A stretch of DNA of 64,000 nucleotides from Moniliophthora roreri (Eukaryota; Basidiomycota; Agaricomycetes; Agaricales; Marasmiaceae): assembly GCA_001466705.2 (NCBI GenBank), contig LATX02000233.1:124001-188000 (forward strand). The letters are read 5' to 3'. The notes under the pieces were generated by a model. It searched no databases and was not told where the DNA came from. It saw nothing but the letters and a program-made list of their open reading frames with translations. Shown here piece after piece: positions 1 through 11,914 of this stretch. A program made the translations under genes and the position numbers. The first letter of the stretch is position 1. Every line of letters starts with the position of its first letter.

Positions 1-18
1 TGGGCTAACATACAATAG

Positions 19-1467
19 GTTTCGCTGGGTATCGATGCAGTTGGAATGCATGTGCGGTTCAAAGCTGGATAACGACGTCCGGGAGAGGCTTGGGATCTGT
101 CCTGGCTCACTAAAGGAACTATATCATAAAATCTATTCCAAGATCATGGGCAGTGATACGGACGAACGGGTTGTCGCGGGAACGGTCTTCAACTGGTTAC
201 TTGTTGGCCGGAAGATCCTTCGAACCCCCACTTTCCTTGCAGCAATATCAGCCAATCCGATACGTTGGCAGCATAGCGACAAAATACCAGAGGAGTTGAC
301 ATTAGAGCAGGTACTTGCTATCTGCCGTAACCTAGTGGTTCACGATGAAGGTCTCGACACGTTTCGATTCGCTCATCCCTCCGTCCGAGAATTTCTCGAG
401 TCAATGGATGATTATTCCAACACTCGTTGCCATTCGTTCTTGGCCGAGAGCTGCTTGATTCATGAAATCTATGCCTCCCATTCACCAAGAGGAGCCCAAT
501 TTTTGAGCACTAACTATGGCATTGGTGCTACACTTCCATCCACACGCAGTCTTCGGGAGTACGCATTTGTGTGGTGGCCAGTACACTACTTTCATTCGGA
601 CGTCGGGGATGGAAATTACGACAGGAGGATGCTTGACCTTTTCATGTTCAACAGTCCGGAATCTGTTTCGCATCGAGCCCATGATACCGACAGAATCATA
701 TCCAAGGCAGTTTCTTTCCTCGCAGAATCCAATCCCCATGATACGAACTACCGTGACTCGGACGAGCAGACCGTCCAAGAACGCTTTAATCCCGACCCCC
801 TCTATCCCAGAAACATGCCACCCATTAGTATTGCTAATCTGAGGAACTGGCATGCATTTGAACAGCTTCTTAATCGCGCTCTAGGACACGATCTGCCTGC
901 CTCCGTCGTTGTGGCGAGCTGGGACGTCTTTGAGTATCTCCTTGAACGTGATCTAAACTACTATCTACCCCCATATGAGATGATAGTGTCTATCGCTGTC
1001 AGGATCGGCATGGTACGAGATTATCCGTGCGACATGCCAAAGATGCAGCATAACTTTCGACAGCTTCTTGCACATGTTCCTCCTCATCTGATCACAAAAG
1101 AAATGCTCATGGCCGCTGCAGAGAATGGCGATGTGGATGATCCAACCATTTTACAACTGCTGCAGAGGGCAGGGGACAATACCATCACAAGTGATGTGCT
1201 GCAGGCCGCTGCTTCACGATGCATATACAGGCGACAAAGGACCATGGCTAGGCACCAGGTTTTCCTCGACTTCTCCAGCATACTCATTTAACTATACTGC
1301 CTTCAGAAGTCGCCAAGACCTTGGCGTGTCACGCACCGAAGGAGGATGTGTTCCTAGTCCTGGACCAGGAGCGTATATTTGTAGACGTGAATGACGGGAT
1401 TATAGACGCTTCGCGGGGGCGCGAGGCACCTGATGTGTGGCTACGACTACTGGAATACTGCCGATGA
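19..1467 (+). pseudogene. STAND/NACHT gene S1, 3' part, frameshifted
   Basis: This is the C-terminal exon of a NACHT/STAND protein; the N-terminus and NACHT core lie off the left edge. The exon opens after a clear acceptor (branch-like CTAAC at 5-9, AG at 17-18) and starts FRWVS, exactly where S2 and S5 begin their last exon. The region after NACHT (LLVGRKILRTPTFLAAISANP, then FAHPSVREFLES) is well conserved. The tail is much shorter than in S2 (about 480 versus 1,010 residues), so many of the degenerate helical ITKEMLMAAAENG-type repeats are missing. The open frame stops at 1291, but homology to the S2/S5 C-terminus (FVDVNDGIIDAS, LRLLEYC) continues in another frame to a TGA at 1465-1467, so a small indel near 1270-1290 has broken the gene. 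It is the only family member on the plus strand. Family membership is seen directly; loss of function is inferred. Confidence 0.8.
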
Positions 1468-1785
1468 CACGGGATTAAGCTCTCCGAAAGGTCTCTAGAT
1501 CAGCGAATATAACGCATCATTAACAAAGAGAGAGCGTTTGCGTCCCTTGGGATCAGGCAGGGTTACGACTTTTCGTGGCGCCTCTCAGGCTACCAGCACT
1601 AGGTGAACTAAAGTACATCGATCTGCATGTGATAGTATAGAACTGACATACTAATCCAACACTATTACTCCCTAGTAGTAATCGTGCAAAATCGCATAAG
1701 AGAACTATACAATGAGACGCTGGGGTAAAAAATTACCAAGTCACTATTGACAGAGATTCACAAGAATGTGCGGCGTCGTTAACCG
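1468..1785. other. Intergenic, no gene seen
   Basis: This is the convergent gap between the end of S1 and the end of the SDR gene. I see no gene, repeat or RNA in it. Confidence 0.5.
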
Positions 1786-3023
1786 TTAAACTTGCTTATC
1801 CTTCGTACTTCGTACCTGAATCGCAAATTCTGAAAACCCAAACATTCTCGTCATCACCCAATCCTGCCGACATATGTACATCAGCGTCCCGGTAATATAA
1901 CAGTACTCGTAGCGTTACTCACCAAAGCAATTCGGGGTAGAAACCTATCCATAAACCAGATAGTCCATGACCGTCTGCCGGCCCAAAGATGTGCGCGAGG
2001 CGAGGGTCTGAGTACCTCTGCTACTACGGTACGCGCGTATTCCTCCGTGGGTGTGGGGTTCGCTGGTTTGGGTAGGTGAATGACAGGTTTGAATGTAAGA
2101 GTGGAAAGCTTACTCTGGGATAAGTTGACACGCTTCGCTTGGTACAATGCTTCCATGGATTTATACAAGGAATTGTCAGGAATTGTGTGCGGCTTGACTA
2201 TGTTGCTTCGAACGGCATCAGTGATCACCTACAGAGTGATTATTTAGCCAACCTGAAACGGAGTCGTCGGTGCTAGATACTTGCATTCATAACGTGAACA
2301 CTAAGTGGAAGATTCGTCAGCGGTTCTAGCGGGGGAGGTAGATGCCTACGTACTTGAATGGTGCCAGCTCAACGCGAAGCGTATTGCCCAGAGCATGAAT
2401 GGCAGCTTTACTAGTGTTGTACGCTGCGCTAAACGGTACAGGGAGGATGCCAGACTGACTTCCAATGTTGATAATACATGCGTGACCGAAAGCGATGAGC
2501 AGATGTACAAACTCTTGGACCATGACCATGGGAGCGAAAAGGTTGACTTCGAAGAGGGCCCGAACAGCGTCCATGGACATATCGGTGACAGCAACGGGGT
2601 ATGCTATATTTTCTGGGTTAGATAGGTTCGGGCGTATGGTTCGGCGCTTGCCTTGACCACTAAGTCGAGTAGATGAGTAACCTTACTGGGCTGAAAGAGA
2701 TAAGAACGCACGCATTGTTCACGAGAACATCGAGTTTTCCCCCGGTTTGAGTGGCTATTTCGTCGCGAATCTTTCGAGCGGCTGCTGCGTCCGTGACATC
2801 CAAGGCTAATGTCTCAATTCCAAGTACTTCAAGTTCCTTCATGGAATCGATACGGCGCGCAGTAGCGAAAACCCGAAGTCCTATTCAATATTATGGTCAG
2901 CATTTTTTCCGTACGAGAAATGGCTAGATTTTCCTGACCTTTTTCATGAAATTCTTTTGCCAAAGCATGACCTATACCCCCAGCACTACAGCCAGTAATC
3001 AAGACTGTCTTCCTCTGCGACAT
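1786..3023 (-). CDS. AYR1-like short-chain dehydrogenase/reductase
   Basis: This is an NADPH-dependent SDR most like fungal 1-acyl-dihydroxyacetone-phosphate reductase, a lipid-droplet/ER enzyme of phosphatidic acid synthesis (family assignment from motifs). The Met at 3023 begins MSQRKTVLITGCSAGGIGHA with the TGxxxGIG nucleotide motif. After an intron (GTCAG...AATAG) it reads GLRVFATARR. Later come LDVLVNNA, the IGSQSG serine and the YNTSKAA catalytic motif. The C-terminal part has VITDAVRSNI and, after a GTGAGT intron, DWVMTRMFGFSEF as in AYR1 tails, ending at TAA 1786-1788. Splicing around 2640-2715 and 2230-2345 could not be resolved cleanly in frame, so either there are small exons I misplace or the gene is slightly damaged. 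It diverges from the mucin-like gene across a 227-bp gap. Confidence 0.75.
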
Positions 3024-3250
3024 TATGGATGAAAGACAAAAAGTAGGTTCCTGTAACGTGAATGTTTGCCCATGATGGGGTAAGTCCAGATGGGAGAAAG
3101 GAACCATGACTCCGAGATTGCCAAATGCTTTTTCGGTTCATGAAAACTTTCCCAGGACCAACTCTCTTGAACTCGAACTACGACCAGCGGACCAACTACC
3201 CTCCTACCCTCACCACGCCCACACGGCACTCATCACGCTCCTTACTCGAC
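3024..3250. promoter_or_regulatory. Divergent promoter region
   Basis: This 227-bp interval separates the start codons of the leftward SDR gene and the rightward mucin-like gene, so it should hold both promoters. No sharp TATA element is evident. An upstream in-frame Met at 3125 would extend the mucin-like protein by 42 residues into this interval. Confidence 0.4.
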
Positions 3251-4738
3251 ATGACTATAAACGATTACAAGACCAAATCTGCAAAGGCGTTCTTCGTCTT
3301 CGTCATTCTTTCACAATTCCCCACAATCTCTGCTGCTCCAGCTCCAGTCGCCTCTTCACTAGATTCCATTCTGCATCATGAAATTCCAGATAAAACTCTG
3401 CCCGTGTCGACGTCAAGCGTGCAAGCAGCTGGTGCTTTGCATTCTTCATCGATAATCAGCATTCTGGATATACCCACGCCCTCACCTGGAACGCTCGACG
3501 TCGTTTCTGCGACTTCTCTCGTTCCTGAAAGCCTTCCAATAGGTCTATCAAGCTCTCTGGCGTCGATTTTATCAACTACTGCAACGGCGAGTTCGATTTC
3601 GGCTCTAGTTGATGAACCGACTACCACCGCCGTTATACCACTTGACACGCCTTTGGAGACACCCTCTTCAACTTTACCCATTCAGTTCGGTCCGTCTACC
3701 ACCGAGGTTCCTACAATTATTCCTTCTACGACTTCAGCGTCATACACAGCATCTTCACGCCCTTTGTTATCCACGCTCGCATTCTCTTCGTCGTCTATCA
3801 CTCTCGTTCGCACAAGTACATTGCCGTCAGCAACCGGAACCGCTCTTTCTTTCATGCCTTCACATGACTCAGTGGGCACTTTGACGGTTCATGCGGACGA
3901 AGACACCTCGATCGTACTCGCGCAGATCGCATCACCTACCGCAACTCCGACCACTATTACAGATCCCGGCTCTGTCGATAAACCATACGGCCTTACCACT
4001 CAACACCAGGTCGTCATTTTCAGCAGCATTCTCGGTGTCCTCTTTACCTTTGCAGTAGCCAGCTTTATCGTCACCAAAGCACAGCACGCCAACTGGTGTC
4101 GGCGTATTAGAAGGACTAATTATGGCTTGGGTCGGTGTATCGAAAAGGACATGGAGGAGGGATCGTGGACCAAGTTGGCCAGCCAGAACTCCATTACGCA
4201 GCCTTCACCAACGCTGTCGTTGTCTTATCATCCATTCCATGATCCCATGTCGTCTCTCCGATCCTCGTTGATGGAACAACCTCAAACCTCGATGCAAGAA
4301 AAAGATATCGCGCGTTTGAGGAATAGAGTCTTGGATATCGTGCCGGATTTCCCGAGGAGTCGGTTCAGTGTTACGTCTTCGGATCTGGGTTCTGTGTATT
4401 CCGATTCCAAGTTTGTTATTGGCGAGGATGAAGAGGAAGGTGACGAAGAGGAAGAAGAGGACTTTGCGCCGCTGCTCTCGCCGGAAGAGTTCTTTTCATT
4501 ACCTTCAACATCGACAATTGCATCTAGACATTCGAGGAGGAATAGTGCACCTGTGTTTGGAAGGAAGAGAAGGATTGCAGGGTTGAGTGTGGCGGAGTAT
4601 CGAATGAGTAGGGCGGTGGCTGAGCATCGGCTGAGTAGGGCGCAAACGACAAGGAGAAAGTCGGCGGCGGTGAGGTTTACGCATAGAAAGTCGCATTCGG
4701 TGGTTTGTGCACCGACGGAAGATGGGAAGTGGATTTGA
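3251..4738 (+). CDS. Mucin-like single-pass membrane protein (copy M1, intact)
   Basis: This is an unnamed type I membrane protein of about 495 residues. I chose the Met at 3251 rather than the upstream in-frame Met at 3125 because it gives a clean signal peptide (KAFFVFVILSQFPTISA, then APAP). About 240 residues of Ser/Thr/Pro-rich ectodomain follow, likely heavily O-glycosylated. A single membrane segment lies near VVIFSSILGVLFTFAVASFI and is followed by a cytoplasmic tail. The tail has an acidic stretch (GEDEEEGDEEEEEDF) and a basic end with repeated AEYRMSRAVAEHRLSRA-like units and RRKS/HRKS sites that resemble kinase sites. It resembles fungal wall-sensor architecture, but no specific family is recognised. 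The gene ends 291 bp from the end of the oppositely oriented S2. Three decayed relatives (M2-M4) sit in the same tail-to-tail position beside S3, S4 and S5. Confidence 0.85.
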   Translation: MTINDYKTKSAKAFFVFVILSQFPTISAAPAPVASSLDSILHHEIPDKTLPVSTSSVQAAGALHSSSIISILDIPTPSPGTLDVVSATSLVPESLPIGLSSSLASILSTTATASSISALVDEPTTTAVIPLDTPLETPSSTLPIQFGPSTTEVPTIIPSTTSASYTASSRPLLSTLAFSSSSITLVRTSTLPSATGTALSFMPSHDSVGTLTVHADEDTSIVLAQIASPTATPTTITDPGSVDKPYGLTTQHQVVIFSSILGVLFTFAVASFIVTKAQHANWCRRIRRTNYGLGRCIEKDMEEGSWTKLASQNSITQPSPTLSLSYHPFHDPMSSLRSSLMEQPQTSMQEKDIARLRNRVLDIVPDFPRSRFSVTSSDLGSVYSDSKFVIGEDEEEGDEEEEEDFAPLLSPEEFFSLPSTSTIASRHSRRNSAPVFGRKRRIAGLSVAEYRMSRAVAEHRLSRAQTTRRKSAAVRFTHRKSHSVVCAPTEDGKWI

Positions 4739-5029
4739 TCACGCTACTTATGATTTGCTACGACGGTAACGGAATCGGAAGTCATACACAAAATGTATAG
4801 TACGTTTTTCTTTGATGTATACTATTCTTGCTTTATGTCTTCGCGCCCTTTTGGTCTGTAATATGGCTAGCGAGCGGTCAAATGTCTTGATTCGTACTGC
4901 AATGTTCGAACAAGGGCAACAAGTATTGTTGAGTATTGTTGTGGTTGAAGCAAATTCGCAGTGTTACGTTTCAAGGAAGTACGAATGGCTGGGCTCGTGC
5001 GGAGAGTATGTACAATTATTGTGAAGATA
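4739..5029. other. Convergent 3' spacer M1/S2
   Basis: This spacer holds the 3' ends of the two convergent genes. Its sequence (for example around the TTGATGTATACTATTCTTGC motif near 4812) is repeated beyond the M2 and M4 remnants, showing that it was duplicated together with both genes. Confidence 0.6.
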
Positions 5030-8000
5030 TCATGACATATACATATACTTTGCAGACAATTTTATCCCGTGTTCTTTGCAATAGTTCACTAGATGGCGTC
5101 GTAAATCGATGTCTTTGTAGCGACCCCTTGACCAAGCTGCCACGGCCTCGTCATTGAATTCTATCAACACCCTTGACTGACTGATGACCGAATTTACAGC
5201 GAAACTCGGCGTATTCTCCACCAAAGCCGTGGCAAATTTCGCGGACAGGGTGGACAGGTGTGTACACTCGAGGAGCAGTGAAAAAAGGCTACACAGGTCA
5301 AACCAGAAGGCTAACAGCTCTGCCCGGAGTGCTGACGGTAGTCTCATGGCTGTTGCTTGGATGAATACATCCTCTGTGATGGCATTGCCTTCGGCTCTCT
5401 TCACTAGGCTTGAGATGATTTTGGAATCCGCCTCGCTGTTGATAGCGGTGATCAGCATCTTCTCTGAGGCCCGGTACTGGGGAAGACGTTCAAGAAGAAG
5501 CCCAAAGATGTCCCGATTCCAAAAAGTAGCGATGAGCATATCCTCGTTAGGTCGATAGTCCGGATAACGTTTAAAGAGTTGCCTAAAGATTTCGTCGTGC
5601 CTGTGCCTCGCCGCAACGATGAGCATCTCCTCTGTAGGTCGATAGCCTTGGGGAACACGTGCAAGAAGCTGCTCAAAAATGCCGCTACGCCCACGTCTGA
5701 TAACAGCCATAAGCATCCTATCTGCAGGCTGATAGTGCGGAGCACGTTCAAGGAGCCGTTGAAAGGTGTCCCACTGGCGAGAGGTCAATGCAGTGTATAG
5801 CACATCCTCTGTAACAACCGAGGGATCACAGAGTCCTACAAGCAACTTCTGTGTGGAAGCATTACTCCCTATGATACACTGAATGAAAAGCGCAGGCGTT
5901 ATTCTCTCGGTCCCAACTTGATTCAAGAGCTGGCCCAAGACCAGGCCGGAACGAGGATTCTTACGCGCCACCGCAATGAGCACGTCGTCCGTAATCAGGT
6001 CATCAGAGACACGATCGAGTATAGTCGAAGTAGTCCCTGGGTGCTCTACTCTGCATAAGAGAGCGCAGAGCGCAGACTCTGATTTAATTCTGACATCGTC
6101 GGAGGACCTAAGGACTATGGAAATTGCCTCGTCTGTATTGGAGCTTTCATGCTGTGCCAATACGACCCATAAATTCTCCGTCACCGATATCCCCAAATTG
6201 AGCAGGATAGAGAGGAGCCCTGTCAAAAAATTCGGGTTCTGAGCCGCAATTTCCAGTGGAGGACGGGGGATATGATCATCGACGTTCGGTATGTTGTGGA
6301 TGAGGATCTCCTGGAGCAGCCGTTCCTTGGCGTGCTTCAAGAGGGTCATGAGGATATGAGGCGCACAGTGTTTATTCCGGAGAGTGAATGTGACGACAGC
6401 AGGGGTAACGTTTTGATGCAAGTTCGGGAATCTGCAGAAAAGAAGCTCCAGCAGCTCGACCCCTTGCCGCTGCTGCGCTGACTTCTCCAAAATTGCCTCC
6501 CGGAAGTTCTTGCTACCCTCATCAGTCCAATGAGCAAGCAGGAGCTCTAGGATGACAGGCTCTTCAAGGTCCCGGAGGCGTCCGATGGAGCGTATGATGG
6601 ACTCTTCGGTAACACGACCACCTCTTGACAGCAAGAACTTCATGGTTTCTACATCACATCCCTTTGCTGCAGTCAGTACCACACCTCTTGTGACAACAAT
6701 ATCCATGCCATTTTCCTCCAAGATACCCAATATCTGTGCACAAGAGGGTATCGACTCGACGGCAGCCTTTATAACCTTCTCCATGATTATGGGTCGTGCG
6801 CGTCCAATCAGGGAACCAAGAATGGGTAAATTGTGATGAGCAGCCTTCAAGATCGTTCTCTCGGAGACGGCTATGTTTCCCAAGAAGTCAATGACTACAT
6901 TTAGGATATCCTTGCTAGCATACCCCATAATGTCCAGTAGAACACGGCTGGTAATATCCACATGCTGTGCTTCGAGCAATTGTTGTACCACGTCCGGTGT
7001 GTGCCTTTGGCTGGCTACACAGATCATCTCCTCTGTGACCCTCATTGGCTGTTTGCCACTAAGCAACTGCGAATTACTCAGAACAATTCGCAGTTCGGCA
7101 GTCCTCCACCGTCTGAGCATGAAATTCAGTACCTCTTGCCAGTCCCGAATATTGACCTCGTCACAATCTATGAGCATAATGAGCGCTTCAGCCTTCTTCC
7201 CGTAAGTGGCATGGCGTACACCGCTTTCAATGAGCTCGCTGGAGACCTGGCGGACACGAAGCCGAATGTAATCGACAAAACCAAGCCAGCAGGCAATGAG
7301 AAATGATCTGGACTTTGTATCCTTCTGCTTTGACATTGTCATTTTGCCGAAAGGGCCCCCGGAATACGCGCGGAACTCATAGACCCAAAACGCAGAAGGT
7401 GACCCTAATTCGGTGTCATCGGACATGAAGAAATCAAACACGTCCGTAAGTCGAGATCTCGGCATACCATTTCCTACACCCGACTGAAGGCAGTGTGCTG
7501 GCCACCGGTACACTGCATAGTCGAGGAGACCTGGCGTAGATGGGAGTGCATTGTGGACACCATAACTGTCGGTCAAGTATTGAGCGCTATTTGGTGTGCG
7601 TGAAGCATGGATGAGATGGACTAAGCAGATTTCGGCCAGGAGGGAGTGACAATGAATTTGAGAGTATTCATCCATTGATTCCAAGAATTCTCTGACGGAC
7701 GGATGAGCAAAGCGAAAGGTATCAGCTGCCTCATCGTGAATGATCAGATTTCGGCAGATAGCAAGCACCTGTTCTGCTATCAGCTCTTCTGGTGGCTCAT
7801 CGCTATGCTCCCAGCGTCTTGGGTTCGCGGATATAGCAGCGAGGAAGGTAGAGGTATGAAGGATTTTTTGACCAACAAGTAACCAAGTGAAGACTGTTTC
7901 ACCAACAATCTGTTCATGCCTTTCGCTGCCGGCTATTCCTGCATAAATTTCACGATACAGCTCTTTCAGAGTGTCGGGAAGGCTTTCGAGCCTCTTGCGG

Positions 8001-10043
8001 ACGTCACTATCTAGCTTCAATCCACACAGGAAATCAAGCTGTAGTGAGACCCAACGAAACCTGGAATTTATCAGCACATCGCAAACCCAAATAGAAATAG
8101 TGGTTACGAACATCCCGTGTGCCTGTTGTGTGAGCTTTTCTATGATCAATTCCTTCAATTTTCCCTTTGCATGACTATACCGTAGCAGGCGCCCTTTTGA
8201 CATCAATGTCTGCGTTTGATGATCGACAAATTTGATAACATCGCCGCCATTATGCTCGGAGGTGATGGAAATGGACGCAAAATCCCGTAGCACGTCGACG
8301 ATATCCTGGTCATCTCGACTTGCGATCAAAATCTTCACAAGGTTGTGGTCGTTATCCAGAAGACTAATCAGGTTGTTTAGTAGCTCGTAACGTGTTGTGA
8401 AGTCGCACTCGTCAACCGCATCTACGACAATATACGAGACCTTGAGAACCCCGACAAGTTCTCGAAGAAGCGATTCTCCTTCCTGATCAGGTATCTGCTT
8501 GTTGCCATGCCGGTGTTCTTTATAAACGGTGACGGCAGGCTCCAAGAGTGAGTTGCCGCCTGGTGTAGACGATAGTTGTCTCGCGAGGCTGGCAATAACT
8601 TGATTGGGCTGTGATCGCTCAGGTTCTGCAGTGTTTCTTGAGCAGTAGAAGAAGGCGGGACGTGGATGAACACCATCTTGAAAGCTCCGGTGTAAATTTT
8701 CCACTACGATAGAACTACATTCGGTTGTCATGAGTACAATGACACCGCGAGAATCAACGAGAACCTACGCAAGTTTGCTCTTCCCCGCACCTGGTATTCC
8801 ATGAAGCCAAAGCAGAGAGGAGGTACTATCGTTCTTCCATTCTCTGTACATCTGACTTTGTAACAGCCATTGTCCCGTTCCCTGGAGTACATCTCGCTTG
8901 TGGTGATTATGATACCCTTGATACGGAAGTGGAGATATCCAGTCAAGGATCTTGGTTCGTTCAGAATCTGGTGCTAGGTAAATAGGCGTCCAAACCACAC
9001 TGGAAATCCAACGTACCCTCCAGTTGATCTTTGATGTTTGAGATATCAATCGCCATCCTTTTGATTGGTCCGTCGATCGACGCTAGCATTTGCTTGAGGT
9101 TGTCGTGCATCTCCACTTGTCCTGTGAATGTAAACATAAGTAAAGTGACTCGGTTGTCATGGCGCAATACAAGTCACCTTCAGTGGCCACAGCCCGATCT
9201 ACAAATTGCATGAATATCAGAACATAGAAAGAGTGAACTACCCACGTCGAGCATCCAACAAATTGGTGTATCTGTCGACTTCATCTTCACCTTTCTCAAT
9301 AGACGTTAGCTGTTTCCTGAAGTCATCATGTGTTTCGAATGCGCTTCCCAGATGACGCCCTGACACGAATAAGGTCCGAGATACAGAGAATGAGGGAAGA
9401 TATGCGCTTACGAAGTGTATTCTTCTGGAAGTATGCTTTGGCTTGTGCGAGATACGTCAAGATTCCGGCATAAACGTGAATCAGAACACTTCGCAGACAC
9501 GTTTCTTCGTCGAATTTCCCATGTAAATAGAGCCGCTCCAGTATCCGAGATCGCGGAATGAGTCGAGAGATGTGCTCTACCCCTTCAATTACGAATGAAA
9601 ATTTGTCGAAATCAGCAGTCATGATCTACCATTTGATCATTGTCAGAGACCAGGTATCACGCAGGCTCACTTCGCTCCTCACCTTGAGCAAGAATTTGAT
9701 ACCGGCCCAGGCCAATCCAACTTCACTACGGTTGCTAGCTCCAGCAATACCATCCCCCAAGCTCTCAAAGGCTTTGATCCGACCCGTTATCTTCTCAAAA
9801 ACATCTCTCAGGACAACCTGTCGTCCTTTCCACTTATATTTCCAACATTTCCGAATGCATTCCTCCTTCGCATGCTCAACCAATTGATGCAGTTGGTCAA
9901 GTGCTTCGAGTTTCTCTTCGGAGGCGATGTGTTGTTTGTCAGCATCATCCAGTGTTTCGAAAGCTTCTTTCCATAGATCTTCAGAGCCACTGTAAGGTGA
10001 TGTTAACTTTCGTTACTAGCCTCTGATAGTAGACACACCTCAT
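5030..10043 (-). CDS. STAND/NLR protein with NACHT domain, S2 (intact)
   Basis: This is a signal-transducing P-loop NTPase of the fungal NLR type, an intracellular sensor whose NACHT oligomerises on activation (family knowledge). Nine exons keep phase throughout: 10043-10039, 9989-9683, 9625-9412, 9359-9246, 9198-9178, 9121-9017, 8973-8769, 8714-8112 and 8060-5030, giving about 1,534 residues. The start is inferred: a 5-nt first exon, ATGAG, conserved in S3. Residues 1-180 are helical and resemble Goodbye/DUF7708 STAND N-termini (SGSEDLWKEAFETLDDADKQ). Walker A GIPGAGKSK is near 315, Walker B YIVVDAVDECD near 420, and KILIASRDDQD follows. The FAHPSVREFLES region comes next. About 700 residues of degenerate 35-40 residue helical repeats complete the protein (PTEEMLIVAARHRHDEIF, PNEDMLIATF). 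The Met at 8731 is intronic. It is convergent with M1. Confidence 0.88.
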
Positions 10044-10289
10044 ACAGCCAAGGCAGGGGTGATCCTAGAATAGTTGGAGGTTGGAGCAGAGGGAGAGCTG
10101 TTGAAGATGTGATATCAATCCTCGAAGTCCACATCAATGTCATGTCGTAAACAGACTACAATATATCGCGACACCCACATACCAAAGAGTGATCGTCTGT
10201 CTACGAGAGACTAGGGGGCATCGTGGATGTTGAATACAGGTGCCACGGTTCTCAGACTCAGAGAAACGCAAGAAACGCTACTTCTAATT

Positions 10290-11830
10290 TAGGAGCTCTG
10301 ACAAAGGCACGCCCCATGCCCAGCCACATTCTTCGCTCTTTTCATATACTCTCCACAGCTTGGCTTGAGTGAAGGATATTCAGAGATGACGGAGGAAGAA
10401 ACCTCAATGGCTGGGCCATTGTACAAACTCTTCTTGCACCAGTTCCCCGTTGTTTGCACTCTCGGACTTCCATCTTACAATACTACTTCTGGCTGGACAT
10501 TGTAGATAGTTTTAGGCTTACAAGTGACTTGTTTCGTGTACTTATACCCTGACAACGACTGAGGTGAGCTAACTGACTTAGATGTTTTTACTTTCATTTT
10601 TGCTTATGTACAATCTTTTGTACAGTTCGCACTTGTGTTTTTAGATTCTCCTCGCATTCCGACCGTTTCGGCTTGATCACCCGCTCTCGCATCGCTTGCT
10701 TGCGTCTCTAGTTTTCTTGCATCGAGATTCAACAAAATCCATTCATTCTTGTTCTACTTCACCGGAGTCTACAATTCCGACAAGCACAACTTACAGCAAT
10801 GTTCAAATTGACCGCAGGAAGATAGGAGTCTCACCTGGTGACCTACATGGCCTGTCTCGATGTTGAAGGAGGAAGTCGAACTGGCGTCCTCGTGAGAACT
10901 AAGCGCGGGCGAAGCGGCTGCAATTGCCCAAACGTTACCACATTGATTCCCCTTTCCTCATGGTCTGTGTGACAGGGATATACGAGAACCCAATCTTCAA
11001 GCGGCCGAGGGCTGCGCGGCGGGGGTCGTGGCAGCGGGAAATCAGCTCATATGTCGGAACTTCGTATTCACAGGTGTCGTTCAAGCTTTTCATGATCCTC
11101 GCCAGTGACTGACTCTCTTCTCCCCTGCTACATTTTTCCTTCCTTGCAGTCATTCTACAAGATTTCAAAATTCAGCTCAGCCCGGATTCTACTTTGGTAC
11201 CACACGTCAAACGCCGCCCTTTTCGTGCATGAAGATCGTCGTGCTCGCTGAGAACAAAGGATTCATGTGCAGTGGACATGGTATTTGAGAAGGAGGGTAG
11301 GGAAGCCCTGTAGGTGTTCGTTGGGGTGGGACTCCGCATGCTGAGACTAGGTCTCGGTGAGTACATTCATAGTTCCTTATTTCTGATATTGGTTACTCAA
11401 ACATTCAATCAGATTTCGGCTTATAGAGCATATCCCATCCATCCTCAATGCCACCTTGGAATATCGAAATCTTGCGTTATGAGATCCCACTACCCACGCA
11501 GCAATGCCCTCGGGCCATTCAAGTGACATCATGCACTTGTAGAAACTGTAACGCACCATGTCATCCATGTCTTGCATTCTCAACTTCTCTATGGGCTATC
11601 CGGTGCTCTCCTTCCCTAGCCATGAACATTCCCAGTGAGAAATGCTCTGGTGCTACCCGACGTATTCCTACGTTTTGGTCGTTCGCTGCCGTTTTTCTGA
11701 TGCTATCCGATGCTCTTCTGAGTGAAAGTCCCCTGTCATCTTTTCACCTTTGGAAGAATTCCGAAGGAAAGATGACTCAAAACAAGACATTTTACCAACT
11801 TGACGTCTCTTACTCGCTCCGATGTTCCTG
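10290..11830. repeat. Segmental duplication upstream of S2 (copy A)
   Basis: This stretch is about 90% similar by eye to 24460-26085, upstream of S3, including small indels. It holds no convincing gene. A long open frame at 11448-11831 and its partner at 25752-26069 differ mainly by amino-acid-changing substitutions, so I do not read it as coding. It shows that the duplicated block extends beyond the NLR gene towards the next mucin-like copy. The interval 10044-10289 is promoter-proximal S2 sequence with nothing else recognised. Confidence 0.65.
10924..11232 (+). CDS. Unrecognised two-exon open frame, duplicated
   Basis: An ORF from Met 10924 runs to a donor at 11105 (GTGACT) and joins in phase to an acceptor at 11149, ending at TGA 11230-11232, for about 87 residues. 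The copy at 25245-25527 keeps the same donor, acceptor, frame and stop, reading SYSQVSFK then ILQDFKIQLSP. That agreement is the only support for coding. The second exon faintly resembles the C-terminal tail of a cytochrome P450, but no heme-binding motif is visible, so I assign no function. Both copies could be remnants of a larger gene. Confidence 0.25.
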
Positions 11831-11914
11831 ATGTATTCGCATGGCCCATCGTTTCTCCACGCAACACTTCTTTCTTCCCGACTACCACCATTCCCAACCT
11901 TACGCCCTATTCCC

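Noticed and set aside
8422..8731. Start of the S2 protein at the Met at 8731
   Set aside because: Splicing of the P-loop exon (donor at 8768, acceptor at 8715) places this Met inside an intron, and the NACHT would lack Walker A.
10924..11232. Cytochrome P450 C-terminus
   Set aside because: Only a faint tail-like resemblance, with no heme-binding cysteine motif or other P450 block.
11448..11831. 127-residue protein repeated at 25752-26069
   Set aside because: Differences between copies mostly change amino acids, and there is no domain, so duplication alone explains the matching frames.
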